A stretch of 64,000 bases of DNA from Aporrectodea caliginosa. Taxonomy: Eukaryota; Annelida; Clitellata; Crassiclitellata; Lumbricidae. The position numbers and the translations under genes are program-made. A model generated the notes under the pieces. That model was not told the origin of the DNA. It did not search any database and saw nothing but the letters and a program-made list of their open reading frames with translations. Shown here one piece after another: positions 11,030 through 58,895 of this stretch. How positions within the stretch are numbered: the stretch's first letter is position 1; the number at the start of each line of letters is the position of its first letter. The stretch covers positions 690,001 through 754,000 of the forward strand of contig JACEVL010000080.1 of NCBI GenBank assembly GCA_020284085.1, given 5' to 3'.

Positions 11030-11150
11030 TGAACAAACGCGAGTGAAGGACTAAACAGTAACCGTCTAATGGGAGGAGGTTCGAACCCGCACTCTCGGTG
11101 TTACTATGTGAGCACTCTAACCAATCGGGTATACCGTGTAAAATCATCCA
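11030..11150 (-). mobile_element. SINE relic in intron 8 (family 7), unit 2
   Basis: On the minus strand: ttggttagagtgctcaca (A-box-like) and gggttcgaacc (B-box). Shared with units 1, 3 and 4. Confidence 0.6.
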
Positions 11151-11238
11151 GGACACTACAGTAACAGTACTCTTTATGCTGCATGCTTTGTAGCAACATA
11201 ACAGCAATCAATTTAACCAGGATTTGTTTGCTTTACAG

Positions 11239-11306
11239 GACTACTACCCGAGTAGTGACTACTACCCGAGTGACTACTACCCAAGTAGCAGCCACTCGAC
11301 CCACCG
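11239..11306 (+). CDS. Unit 2 exon 9 (long Thr linker)
   Basis: 68 bases with 22 whole codons, phase 2 in and 1 out. It encodes TTTRVVTTTRVTTTQVAATR followed by PT. A TTTRV-type unit is repeated three times, so the linker grew by tandem duplication of about 18-21 bases. Confidence 0.75.
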
Positions 11307-11439
11307 GTAGGTCGTCTCAAAACTAATTTACTTCACTGCCATCGTCGGCTTCACACTAATTAAAGCGTAAGCCTACGTTAAGAAGAAGAGGAGCACTCCC
11401 TTAAACGAATTAAAGAATTACCGACTTCATTTTTTAACC

Positions 11440-11815
11440 TCGGCAAATAAAGGCCGGTGGCAAGTCCTCTCCACCGCCGTCAGATCTTTCCTCAGACAGT
11501 GGGAAGAACAGATTAGAATATTCCACGCGGTTGACTTGACAGTCATCACAGAAGCGGACTCGGACGGAATATACCCACGAATCGACGAGACATTTGCAAG
11601 CAAACAGCTTAAAATCCAATAAAAATCTTTTTTCTGAACGAAATTTGGCAGCTACCGGATGTACCGTCAGAGTGAACCCTGTAGTCAAAGCCTGCACATT
11701 GTGTACATCTATAATAACCTGGAAAAATTTGCTTAATAATATTAATCTGCAACATGAACTCCTCAGTCCCTCTTTGCCTCTTTACTGGTCGATCGTGGTT
11801 TCATTGTGTTAGGTC
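11440..11815 (+). other. Conserved intron 9 segment, unit 2
   Basis: Plus-strand reading RWQVLSTAVRS, HAVDLTVITEADSDGIY and RIDETFASKQLKI resembles the unit 3 copy closely; a stop follows. Function unknown. Confidence 0.4.
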
Positions 11816-11903
11816 GAGAGCGCCTTGGATGTGTCTCTGTCAAAATTGCGCTAGATCAATTTTGAAATTACAATTATGCTATCTACGTATGTGTAAATTG
11901 CAG

Positions 11904-12103
11904 GTAATCTATGTGCCAACGCTGATCCGAACGTTCCGACGCACCCCTATCCAAGCGACTGCACAAAGTTCATCCAGTGCAGCAATAGGATGACGTATGT
12001 AATGCCGTGTCCATCCGGTCTTCTGTTCGATCCTGATGTATACGTCTGCAACTGGTCCTGGGCGTTGTCTCCAGAAAGACGACAGGAATGCTCCATTGCA
12101 TGA
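11904..12103 (+). CDS. Unit 2 exon 10 (CBM14 domain, stop)
   Basis: 200 bases ending TGA. The same six-cysteine CBM14 pattern as unit 1, with small changes (MPCPS, PERRQECSIA). A poly(A) signal follows at 12224. Confidence 0.85.
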
Positions 12104-12223
12104 CAGGCGACACTTGCTTAGTTAAGCAGCCAGCATCAAAGGATCCACTGCATTCCAGCTGAACAATTTTAATCGTAAAGACGACTTAATGACATGCGGT
12201 TCAGTACATTATAATTAGAAAAT

Positions 12224-12229
12224 AATAAA
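12224..12229 (+). promoter_or_regulatory. Poly(A) signal, unit 2
   Basis: AATAAA 121 bases after the stop, same context as unit 1. Confidence 0.6.
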
Positions 12230-12339
12230 ACCTGTAACAATGCCTATGTGTTCTCTTACACTACATATTCATGAATGTATGAAATTGAAAGTGTATACAT
12301 TCAGTCGTGCATGTATGTGTATCTATGCATGCAACTGTG

Positions 12340-12605
12340 CATATTGTATTGTATTGTATCGTATTTGATCATTTGCAAATGATCAAATACAATGCATTAT
12401 GCAAGCAGGTATTTGTGTTTCCCGCATGCCCCACAGCAACTCACTTCCGGAGGACCCCGTACCCGTACAGCTGTTGGTCACAGTCAAACATATGCGTTCA
12501 ATTTGGCGCGCACTCTCTGAAGCGCCTACTCACAGATGCCCAAGGCACAACCGTTCATTCACGGCCCAGCAGCTGTTATTTGTAACCGCAATTCGTCACA
12601 AGTAG
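12340..12605 (+). repeat. Spacer palindrome and conserved GC block, unit 2/3
   Basis: Copy of the 3811-4080 block with its palindrome centred near 12375. Confidence 0.55.
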
Positions 12606-13189
12606 GCTACATACTCACGTACATTTCGTCGTATAGGCTATGCTGAAAACAGGTAGAATTCCGAAGTTATTGATATATTTTTGGGTAGCTGATTAAAGTG
12701 CTGCTTCCGAGCCAATTGCTCATCGAGCTATAGGCTATCAGGTTTTAGGTTGAGCTTGCCTAATGCGCGCAGAGCTAATGTTCCCTTCTGAGAGGATTTC
12801 CTGTTTCTCTTATTAATATGAATTCTTTCTCTCCCGCATCTCCAAAAAGCTAATAATTAAACATCATTGTTTACTCCCTCCATTTTTTACAGTACTGTAG
12901 GCCTACTCTGTCTTTATGTTCCAGGTTGCGTTGTGTCAACCTGTTTTGAAAAATAAACGAATATGCATACATCTTCTCTCAATACGTCTACTTATACTAA
13001 ACGCACTATCAATCTATCAACCGTCCTGTGTGACTGTGCCAAATGAACTTGGGACGATGGATTTGTAAGGTAGGACTATACTTAAAATGTGCAATATTAA
13101 GTGTCCTGAAGCATACAAACACAATGTCTGAATTACACAGATATAAGAAATACAGTCATACATACATTCATTCATACAAGCATACATAC

Positions 13190-13245
13190 GTACGTACATA
13201 CATACATACATACATACATACATACATACATACATACATACATGT
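13190..13245. repeat. (ACAT)n microsatellite
   Basis: About 13 units of catacata in the unit 2/3 spacer. Confidence 0.95.
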
Positions 13246-13377
13246 ACTACGCATATACATAGATACGTGTATAGATACATACTCTGTCTGCATACACGGA
13301 TATACGTATCGGAGCCTTGTGTGGCTATACATAATCGATGCATAAGCCAGACTTCTGCTAAGGCAAGTGCAGCAGGA

Positions 13378-13847
13378 TTGGTCTGTTGAAGATGGAAACT
13401 TACATCAGACAATTAAATAACCCTACTTCTGCAATTTCAGATGAATTACTGTCTAAGCGTCTAAAGCCATCAGCCTTCATGCAGCAACGACTTACATTAT
13501 AGAAGCAGTAGGCCTATATATCACGCTTATAATTGCCTTGGTATGTGGTCTGAATTTCAACTATGCACCTGCATTTGCTAAAAACATTTGCATATAATCG
13601 CGGACAGATTTTTATCGAGATAGAGATCAGAATCATTTGGCATGTGCAAATTGATTTGGTTCCGTTCTGCACGACAGAATAATAGATGATTATCACCACT
13701 TAACATTTCATTAGTATTCGCCATATTTTTGTGTTTATTCTCAGATACCAAAGTAATTGATTTTTTATATTCTTCTTTTGTGCTCCCAATGCTTGGTGAA
13801 CGAATGACTGCTATTTAGCATTTCATTACGTCATTTCGCGTGAGGTT
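13378..13847 (+). promoter_or_regulatory. Conserved upstream region, unit 3
   Basis: Same order of blocks as upstream of unit 2, with a shorter segment before the TATA box. Confidence 0.5.
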
Positions 13848-13853
13848 TATAAA
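13848..13853 (+). promoter_or_regulatory. TATA box, unit 3
   Basis: TATAAA 50 bases before the ATG. The preceding cattacgtcatttcgcg is shared with the other units and contains a CRE-like TTACGTCA. Confidence 0.65.
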
Positions 13854-13903
13854 GCTTAAAGCTCGTTAGGTGCAGTTTATAGGTGCTGTTATAAACTGAA
13901 GAA

Positions 13904-31860
<17,957 letters not shown>

Positions 31861-31987
31861 CTGGCAAAACATGCTTAATTAAACAGCCAACTTCAACGGA
31901 TCCACTGCATTCCAGCTGAACAATTTTAATCTAAAAAAGTACGACGATGACTTACTAACATGCGGTTCATTGCAGTAATTAGAAGAG

Positions 31988-31993
31988 AATAAA
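31988..31993 (+). promoter_or_regulatory. Poly(A) signal, unit 3
   Basis: AATAAA 128 bases after the stop, same context as unit 1. Confidence 0.6.
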
Positions 31994-32134
31994 ACCTGTA
32001 ACAGGGCCTATGTGTTCTCTTACACTACATATTCATGAATGTATGAATGTATGAATGTATGAAATTGAAAGTGTATTCAGTCGTGCTTGTAAGTGTATGT
32101 ATGCATGCAACTATGCATATTGTATTGTATTTGA

Positions 32135-32460
32135 ACTCCGCCTCAGGTTCCTGCTATGGAACCTGTGCCGGTCCCAAGCCCGGGTAAAGGAGGAGGGTTC
32201 CACGGAGGGTTTGTAGCCCTCCCGGGTAAAACAAATTACCGCAACAGAAACGACACAGATTAACTACAATTACACTGTCGAAGCTGGTCCGAGGAGAGAC
32301 GGGAAGGTGGAAGACCTATCACGATCACTCAGGATCTGGAAGGCGGCGGAATGACGTGGGACGATGCTATGCTGGCCGCGGAAGACAGGATAACGTGGAG
32401 AGGCTGTGACGCCCGATGCGCTGCCAGCGCGAGGAAGGACTAAGGTCTAAGGTTTGATCA
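32135..32460 (+). mobile_element. LINE C-terminal tail and 3' end
   Basis: Reads RSWSEERREGGRPITITQDL, MTWDDAMLAAEDRITWRGCD then stop at about 32439. MTWD-A---A-DR--WR is the usual end of ORF2 in one LINE group often labelled craniofacial development protein 2-like. Inserted in the spacer palindrome between units 3 and 4. Confidence 0.7.
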
Positions 32461-32504
32461 TTGCTGTGGAGCATTGGTCTGCAAATTGTTCATTAGTCCC
32501 TTTA

Positions 32505-32795
32505 GGCTTGCCTAGCTTGTCTAGAGTAACACAGGGAGGAGATCCGGTCGACGTATCCTTGGATCGTAGACTCGGAACCGACCTGGGCTGATGAATCAAA
32601 GTCCTCCGTGCCCACCTTCATGTGGTGCAGACTGTTAGTATCCTCCCAAATTTTGGTAGGAGAACGAACGGGCACGGCAGGCAAAACCAGGGGAAGGCAA
32701 TGGCAAACCACCCCTGTTAATATGCCAAGAAAACCGTATGGATCAAGTAACTTGATCATGACGGTCGCCAGGGTTCAACGAACTGACAGCACAAG
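32505..32795 (+). mobile_element. LINE 3' end fragment
   Basis: Ends NLIMTVARVQRTDSTR-stop, the same terminus as the LINE at 53500-53965 (LIMMVARVPGTDSTR-stop). Confidence 0.65.
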
Positions 32796-32814
32796 GTAAA
32801 GGTAAACAAGGTGG

Positions 32815-33060
32815 AGCATGCCGGAAACACAAATACCTACTTGCATAATGCATTGTATTATGCAAGTAGGTATTTGTGCTTCCCGCATGCCCCACAGTAA
32901 CTCACTTCCGGAGGACTTCGTGCCCGTACAGCTGTTGGTCACAGTCAAACATAAACTTTGCGCGCACTCTCTGAAGCGCCTATTTACAGATGCCCAAGAC
33001 ACAACCGTCCATCCACGGCCCAACAGCTGTTAGTTATTATCGCAATTCGTCACATTGTAG
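32815..33060 (+). repeat. Spacer foldback and conserved GC block, unit 3/4
   Basis: The conserved block runs from 32876. Its first about 40 bases are duplicated in inverted form just before it (gcatgccggaaacacaaata, then the reverse at 32860-32890), forming a foldback at the edge of a LINE-derived insertion. Confidence 0.5.
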
Positions 33061-34129
33061 GCTACATACTCAGTTACATTTCGTCGTATAGGCTATGCTG
33101 AAAACAGGTAGAATTCCTAAGTATAGTTGATTAAAGTGCTGTTTCAAAGTCAATTGTTCATCGAGCTCAAGGCTATCAGGCTTTAAGTCGAGCTTGCCTA
33201 ATGCGCGCAGAGCTACAGCGCGTTAGTTCGATAAATGTTCCCTTCTGAGAAGATTTCCTGTTTCCTTAATTATTAATATGGATTCTTTCTCTCCCGCAGC
33301 TCCCCAAAGCTAATAATTAAACATCATTGTTTGCTCCCTCCATTTTTTTTACAGTATTGTACTCTGTCCAGGTTGCGGTGTGTGAACCTGTTTAGCAAAA
33401 TAAACGAATATACATACATCTTCTCTCTATACGTCTACTTATACTAAACGCGCTATCAACCTACCAACCGTCCTTTGTGACTGTGCCAAATGAACTTATA
33501 TACATAATTATATATTCGTTTAATTGAGAAAAACAATCTTACAAAAACGCAGAAATGCTAACATGAGTGATAATGGATAATTAAAGTTCATTAGAAGATT
33601 TTTAGAATAAACTAGTAAATATTTTTATTTAATGATAAATTGAGAGTTGTCCTTGGGTGGGAGAGTATGGTTGTGTGCTCTAGATCTTAATTGGTGAGAG
33701 GAGAGGGGTCGGGTGGAGGTAGGAGTTGGGACGATGGATTTGTAAGGTAGGATTATATATACTTAAAATGTGCAATATTAAGTGTCCTGATGCATACATA
33801 CACAATGTTTGTATTACATAGATATAAGAAATACAGTCATACATACATTCATTCATACAAGCATACATACGTACGTGCGTACATACATACATATATGTAG
33901 AAGGAAAGGCCTACGCATTTATACATAGATACATATATAGATCCATACTCTGTCTGAATGCACGGATATATACGTATCGGAGCCTTATGTGGTTATACAT
34001 AATCGATGTATAAGCCAGACTTCTGCTAAGGCAAGTATGTATGTATGTATGTACGTATGTATGTATGAGCACTTGTTATAGCGCTCCTTCAAGATTTCTA
34101 CTCAGAGGAGCTCCCGACTACAGCGCCGG

Positions 34130-34478
34130 TGTCACGAAATACAGTATCTCCCATACATGAGTATCCCCCTTACCAAAATGGAGTATTCGGTTTAGTTTAC
34201 ATTTTTGACGGTTTCTAAGTGTATTCAGGCGTACTGTTTGGATTTATTGTACACATAAAATATTTTAAGTTGCGTATCTTTAGTTTGTACGTCGACCTGA
34301 TATTAATTTACTTCGTTTTTGGTGATTTTGACTGGATTTTCGTCGAGGCTATCGTGACGCGTATGACGATGGGGGATAGAATGGTTTATCCCCGGATACT
34401 CTAAACCGGTTTATTCCATCCGGGGATAAATTCATACATCCCCGGATAGTCTTAGGACGCATACTCTATTTCGCGATA
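34130..34478 (+). mobile_element. MITE flanked by CCGG, copy 2
   Basis: Opposite orientation to copy 1, same ends (tgtcacgaaatacagta, tactctatttcgcgata) and again CCGG on both sides. Inserted upstream of unit 4. Confidence 0.8.
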
Positions 34479-34619
34479 CCGGCACTGAATCGGAGTTTCA
34501 CGCCGAAGCGCATGAGCAATTGCGAGTGAGGACTTGCCCAGGGTCCCTACGCGGCGGCGTGAGGTGTATTAGAACCCGCAACCCTCCGGCTGCAATGCAC
34601 CGAACATACCTCTACACCA

Positions 34620-35112
34620 CAAGTGCAGTGGGATTGGTCTGGCTGTTGAGGATGGAAACTTAGCCTACATCAGGCAATTTATAAACCCCACTTCTGCAAT
34701 TTCAGATGAAATGCTGTCTAAGCGTATAAACCAACAGTCTTCATACAGCAACGACTTACATTATAGAAGCAGTATAATATATTATATTACACTTATAATT
34801 GCCTTGGTATGCGGTCTGAATTTCAACTATGCACCTGCATTTACTAAAAAAATTTGCATATAATCGCGGACAGATTTTTTATCGAGATACAGATCAGAAT
34901 CATTTAGCATATGTGCAAATTGATTTGGTTCCGTTCTGCACGACAGAATAGTATGAGTATCACCACTTATCATTTCCTTAGTATTCGCCATATTTTTGCG
35001 TTTATTCTCAGATACCACAAGAGATTGATTTTTTTACACATTCTTCTTTTGTGCTACCAAGTGAATTAATGACTGATATTTAGAAGTTCACTACGCCATT
35101 TCGCGTGAGGTT
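34620..35112 (+). promoter_or_regulatory. Conserved upstream region, unit 4
   Basis: Same blocks as the other promoters. Just upstream, at 34130-34478, a CCGG-flanked MITE and an ATGT repeat have been inserted. Confidence 0.5.
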
Positions 35113-35118
35113 TATAAA
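35113..35118 (+). promoter_or_regulatory. TATA box, unit 4
   Basis: TATAAA 49 bases before the ATG, same context as units 2 and 3. The CRE-like site is ctacgcca here. Confidence 0.65.
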
Positions 35119-35167
35119 GCTCGTTAGGTGCAGTTGTTAATCGTTGTAGGCCTAATAAACTGAAGAT

Positions 35168-44388
<9,221 letters not shown>

Positions 44389-44507
44389 CTGGCTACACAT
44401 GCTTAGTTAAACAGCCAACATCAACGGATCCACTGCATTCCTGCTGAACAATTTTAATCGCAAAAGACGACTTACTAACATGCGATTTAGTGCAGCAATT
44501 AGAAAAT

Positions 44508-44513
44508 AATACA
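44508..44513 (+). promoter_or_regulatory. Degenerate poly(A) signal, unit 4
   Basis: The homologous hexamer is AATACA. Canonical AATAAA is lost, which fits a decaying unit, although variant hexamers can work. Confidence 0.45.
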
Positions 44514-44642
44514 ACCTGTGATAAAACCTGTGTGCCTATGTATTCGTTCGTGCATGCGACTACGCACGCATGCATGTGTGTATGTATGTATTCAACAATG
44601 CATTTTGTATTGCATTGTATTACAATACATAACAATATGCAT

Positions 44643-46144
44643 GGGAGAGTCTGGACCCTTGATCCTATTTTGTAACTTTTCTCCTTTAATGAAAATGTGT
44701 TAACATTTTTGAAAATGGATCAATGTGTCTAAGGGGCCGTCCATAAAGTACGTCACGCTATTTTTGACCATTTTACCCCCCTCCCCTGTCACAAACTGTC
44801 ACAAAACTCGGACCCCCCTAAAGTACGTCACACTTTCAACATAGAAATAATAATACTTCCGAAAGCAAGGCTAATACATAAACAAGGCTTCGCAACAGCA
44901 TTATTACTAGCGCTCCTAGCGAGAGGAATCGTGAAAAACACATTCAGGAGATATGCATTTCATGCTATTTTGACATAAAACTAATTAAAATGTTTCAGAA
45001 AATTTTTGCAAATTATTTTTAAAGCTATGAAATTCTACTAACAAAATAAAAAATAAATTATAAATAAAATATAAAAAAAAAAATAAATGTGTGACGTCAC
45101 ACATGGCCTGACCCCTCCCCCCTGTCACAAACTGTCACACTTTCTTAAACCCCCTCCCCTGGAGCGTGACGTACTTTATGGACGGCCCCTAATAGACAAT
45201 TTTATTTTCAATCTAACTGTATTTTCAATGTTCTATCATTCCATCATTTTTAATATGTTATGTGTCAAAAACGAAAGTGACTCAGATGGGATCAAGGGTG
45301 CATGTATGTATGCACCCTTGATCCCACTTATATCACCCTTGATCCTATGTTTGCTCATTTGATCCTGGTGCTGGTTTATCCAACAAAAAGCTGTTTTGTT
45401 ATTAACAGTAATATTGTAATGCTGATCACAAAAAGAAAATAACTATAGATATTAGATCTTATACTGCCTGAAAGACAACATCTGATGACTTATAGGCCTA
45501 CTCGAGATTCTGAACACCGAGATCTTCATCATCTTCATGATCGTCATCATCAGTGTTTTTCCAATTTCAAAACTAAGCACAAGTATGCTTAAAACTTACA
45601 TTGTGTTTGTATTTTAACTGTAGTTTTTAACTTTAGCTTAACTTTTTAACATTTAATAGAAATTAACTATAAATTTATCATATGCACCCTTGATCCTATG
45701 GGATCAATAGTGCATATAATAAATATATAGTTAATTTCTAAGATCAAGGGTGCATATGCACATGGGGATCAAGGGTGCAACACCCTGCTATTTTTACAAT
45801 ATGCATAATAACTTTTATAAGCATCACCTAGAACCCTGCAAAGTTGTTTGTACTATGCTGAAACAAAATATGTTCAAAGCTGTATCAGCAAAATTACTCC
45901 CCTAACGCAAATATCCAAACTGTGAGGTTCGTCAAAACAGCGACAAAATTACTTTTTACCTACAAAAACTAACTTTTCCAATAGAAATAGAACAATTGCT
46001 CAAATCCTCTCTGAGACACATGAAGTGACGTCGAATTAAACATTTTAATAGTTTTGCTCGCTGCTCGGTGATATTGAGTAAGTAAGTACGGAGAAAACCC
46101 ATTAGGATCAAGGGTGCTTTAGGATCAAGGGTGCAGACTCTCCC
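44643..46144. mobile_element. 1.5-kb TIR element with ATCAAGGGTGCA repeats
   Basis: Inverted ends gggagagtctg-acccttgatcct. At least eight more copies of (ggg)atcaagggtgca lie inside in both orientations, including a perfect 16-base-arm hairpin at 45288-45325. A Harbinger-like MITE is nested within. No coding. Family unknown. Confidence 0.7.
44733..45189. mobile_element. Harbinger-like MITE, nested
   Basis: 457 bases with near-perfect inverted ends ggggccgtccataaagtacg and flanking TAA on both sides, the TWA duplication usual for PIF/Harbinger. Internal tgtcacaaactgtcac repeats near both ends. Confidence 0.8.
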
Positions 46145-46186
46145 CTATATGAAGGATATCTTGAATTCCTTCCCCGAAAAGAGATC

Positions 46187-46410
46187 CTGAGTGGCCGAGT
46201 GGGTAGGTAGCCCGCTCGTCACGTCGGCGCCCCGGGTTCGCTTCCCGGTCGGGTCGGTTTATCATAGATTAATTTCTCAGATCTTTACTGCGGGTGGCTC
46301 GGTCGCAATTTAAACGTGGAGTACGAGGTTGCTTTCTGCCTCCGACACTAATCATCTTCGATATGAAAAAGTGTCCTTAAGCCGAAACAATTATTAATTA
46401 TTATCCTTCC
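46187..46410 (+). mobile_element. tRNA-derived SINE, family 4
   Basis: gagtggccgagtgggtaggt (A box) and gggttcgcttcccggtcg (B box) form a tRNA-like head; the tail ends in ATTATT. Single copy in the window. Confidence 0.75.
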
Positions 46411-46849
46411 CCGAAATAAATTCTGTACAACGTACTTTGTAATTGTAATTGTAATTACGACAATTTATATAGCATCGTCCGTAGCAAGCTACTTCAAGGA
46501 TGCTTTACACACACACGGACTGTCAATTGTCAGCACAGATGCTAAGAGCTCGATAGAATGTACAGTTTTTAACTGTTTTAACTGTTTTTACTGGCACTGT
46601 GTTAGTAAACCTAATACTAATATCATATTAATTTTGTCCATAATGCTAAGTAAAGCTAGTAATACTGACTCAGGCCAGGGCAGTCTATTTTTTAGGCACA
46701 ACGTCTATAACGTATTCCAATTCCCAATGGGGTGGGACCCCAAAATAAAACCTGCGTAGTACCCAAGATATCCTTGGGACGGGCATGCCTCGAACCCTTC
46801 TAACTCTGACGAGTGGTAAACATCGACTACCTGATCAGCATCATGTCCT

Positions 46850-47010
46850 TCTCGCATGCCCCACAGCACCTCACTTCCGATGGATCCCATGCCCGTACAG
46901 CCAATGGTCACAGTCAAACAGAAATTTTCAATTTGGCGCGCGCTCTAATATGCGCCTATTCACAGGTCCCCAAGGCCCAACAGCTTTTAGTTATAATCGC
47001 AAGTGGGTTT
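46850..47010 (+). repeat. Conserved GC block, unit 4/5 spacer
   Basis: Diverged copy of the spacer block (cgcatgccccacagcacc, tttggcgcgcgctc). The palindrome is absent here; a 1.5-kb TIR element sits upstream. Confidence 0.5.
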
Positions 47011-47129
47011 ATACTCAGTTATATTTCGTCGTAGGCTATGATGTAAACAGGTAGATATACGTATAGGAGACTAATATGTTTCTGCAGTATATCGATGTGT
47101 TAACGAGACTTCTGCTAAAGCAAGTACAG

Positions 47130-47751
47130 TAGAAGTGGTCTGTTGAAGATGGAAACTTAGCCTACATCAAGCAATTTATAAAACGCACTTCTGCAATTTC
47201 AGAAGAAAATGCTGTCTAAGGTTTAAGCCAACAGCCTTCATACAGCAACGACTTACATTATAGAAGCAGTATATAACACGCTTATAATTACCTTGGTATG
47301 AGGTCTGAATTTCAACTATGCACCTGCATTTACTAAAAACATTTGCATATTATCGCGGACTAATTTTTTTCATCGAGATTAAGATCAGAATCATTCAGTA
47401 TGTGCAGCCATCTTGGTTCCGTTCTGCAGGACAGAATTATACTAGATGAGTATCGCCACTTAGCATTTCATTAGTATGCGCCATATTTATCGATACTGCA
47501 CTTCATGCATAAAAAAATATTTTAAAGACTGTTGATTATCCGGAAGACTTATTTATCCAGAAATGCTTTACACATGACAATGATGCTGTCAGATTTCTAT
47601 TGTGTTTATTCTCAGAAACGTAAGTGATTGATTTTTTGTTTTTGTTTTTCAGATTCTGCTTTTGTGCTACCAGTGCTTGGAGAATTAATGATTGATATTT
47701 AGCATTTCATTACGTCTAGGCATTTCGAGCATTCTGCATTTCGCGTGAGGC
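47130..47751 (+). promoter_or_regulatory. Conserved upstream region, unit 5
   Basis: Same blocks as unit 2, including the attctgcatttcgcgtgagg segment just before the TATA-like box. Confidence 0.5.
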
Positions 47752-47760
47752 TATAATAAA
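47752..47760 (+). promoter_or_regulatory. TATA-like box, unit 5
   Basis: TATAATAAA replaces TATAAA of the paralogues through a small insertion, 43 bases before the ATG; core promoter strength may differ. Confidence 0.55.
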
Positions 47761-47803
47761 GCTCGTCAGATGCAGTTGTTAGTCGTTGTAAGAAACTGAA
47801 GAG

Positions 47804-56862
<9,059 letters not shown>

Positions 56863-57059
56863 GTTAATGTCACTTCAGTGTTACTCATCGATCTGACGAA
56901 TTCTTACGTCAAAAGGCTGCATTTCTCTTTACATTTCCTGAGTAACTTTGATATAAAAAAAGCCTCCTGTTGAGTTTGTGGGTAAAGCTGTAAATGTAAC
57001 TGTAGGCCCCTACACGCTTTGTATAGCTACCGTACGACCTTGACACGGAAATTTTTTCA

Positions 57060-57480
57060 CTGTTCTCAAATCACTCAACTGTTTTAAAATATCTGAATGA
57101 ATATAAGATAAAGTCGTATCACTCACCTACAACAATCTTCAATCCTCCCAGCCCTCCTATTTTCGTCAGTTGTTGACGGTCCAAACATTTCGCTCAACCC
57201 GCTCCACTTCCGCCCTAACACTTCTCCGCCTTTCCGTCACCTCATCACTAAAATATGCAAATCGCTCCGTAGCCGTAGCTTTTCCACCTCTCTGGAAAAA
57301 ACACCAGCCGGAATTATGCCAAATATCTTATCCATCCTACGAACTCAGCAAAACCTCATTTCTTGCTATTTCTACACAGGTCTTTCGCTCAAAACTGAAA
57401 ACTGCTCTGTCACAGATGCTATCCCTTATTCCGCTTATCTCGCTCGCTATTTTAATGCCATCCACCTGAGTCGTCTGACT
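57060..57480 (+). mobile_element. LINE RT C-terminal relic, unit 5 intron 6
   Basis: YFRQLLTVQTFRSTRSTSAL, then YANRSVAVAFPPLWKKHQPE. Homologous position to the unit 3 copies. Confidence 0.7.
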
Positions 57481-58189
57481 GTCTGGCTGCCCGACCCCTT
57501 TGGATCTTCAGTTTTGTTCTGATTAAGCACCTGTGAATAATCTTGTTCCCGCGACTTCGCTTATTTGGCGCTTTATAAACTTCAGGATTACGCATACGAT
57601 CCTTCTGCCACCGCTGCCCGTTTGAACGGGACCAAGCGAGGACCGTGCTAGCCCGAGAATTAAATCTCTTAAAATAAGCCACCTTCGGGAGGCGAACCGC
57701 GATCCGCTCGCTCTCTAACACAGAGGTGCATGAGACGCAGCCTATACGCTCTAACCAATGTAGCAAACCGTGCCAGCTGTAGGGCAAGATGCAGTTCATT
57801 TAAAATATTATGAATTTTTGGGTTTACATTTCGCCCAGGATACTACAATGTACAAGGCCTACATACTATTTCAGAGTGACCATTCTAAAGCTGATCGCTG
57901 TGCTCGCAGTGTAACCTTCTTGGCATTCTGTTTGGGTATATTTCACAACCGGAGGCAAATTAGATAAATTTCCGTCTTCTCCTTTGGGTGGCTTACACAA
58001 AGAATAAAATTATAATGTATAATTTTTAAATACATCATAGGGCATAAGTTAGTTATAAAAATTATTTATGTTATATTATTTAGATGATTAGTATGAGAAA
58101 AAAAATTTAAAGTCCAATTTTAACCCGAAATTGCATTGTCCTTTCTAATGGTGCGTCAATTCAACGTTACGTTAGGCCGTAACTGTTGA

Positions 58190-58525
58190 AGCGCTGGCCT
58201 GAGGCCGCATGCGGCCCGCGGGCAGATTTAAGTGGCCCGCCACAGCTACCTAAATATTTGCAATTTCTGTTAAAATGAAGTAAAAGACAGTCACTGGCCT
58301 ACTTGCATAGCTATTCGTTCGTAACTTGGCTTATCATTTGACAATGTGTACACAAAATCGAGTTCCCAAGACGCATTCATTATGATAACTCCATAATTAA
58401 TTATAATACAGTTAATAATTTTCAATAAATTTTAATCGCTGCTTTTGAGTTGACTGGTGCGGCCCTCGGCTTCAAAAATTACTTCTTCGGTGGCCCGCGG
58501 TGTCAAAAAGGTTGGACAGCACTGC
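58190..58525. mobile_element. hAT-like MITE relic
   Basis: gcggcccgcgggcagattta on the left and ggtggcccgcggtgtcaaaa then ggttggacagcactg on the right, the pattern of hAT MITEs with TGTCCAACC ends. A longer imperfect direct repeat (gttagg...gaagcgctg) flanks it. The left tip is degraded. Confidence 0.6.
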
Positions 58526-58682
58526 GTTAGGGTAACAGCTGAAGCGCTGAACTGATGTTTTAAAATTTTTAGATCATTAACCTTTACCACTCCAGTGGCC
58601 GCTGTGACCGGACAAATATAAAACCGGCTTTACTCCTATGTCCGGCCTAGGCGGACATTAGTTTGTGAAGGCACTAGGAGCT

Positions 58683-58892
58683 CCTATGTATGCATGTATA
58701 TATGTATGATTGTATGTATGTATGTATGTATGTATGTATGTATGTATGTATGTATGCACGTACATGTTTCTATGTACTTACATATATATACATATGTGCA
58801 TACATACATATATACATATATACTTACATACATATATATACATATACATATATACATACATACACATATATACATACATACATATATACATT
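58683..58892. repeat. (TATG)n/(ATAC)n microsatellite
   Basis: Compound ATGT then ATAC/ATATAC repeats with a partial mirror structure. Confidence 0.95.
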
Positions 58893-58895
58893 AGT

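Noticed and set aside
46190..46260. Possible tRNA gene
   Set aside because: The tRNA-like boxes belong to a SINE head: a long non-tRNA body and ATT tail follow, and the cloverleaf looks degenerate.
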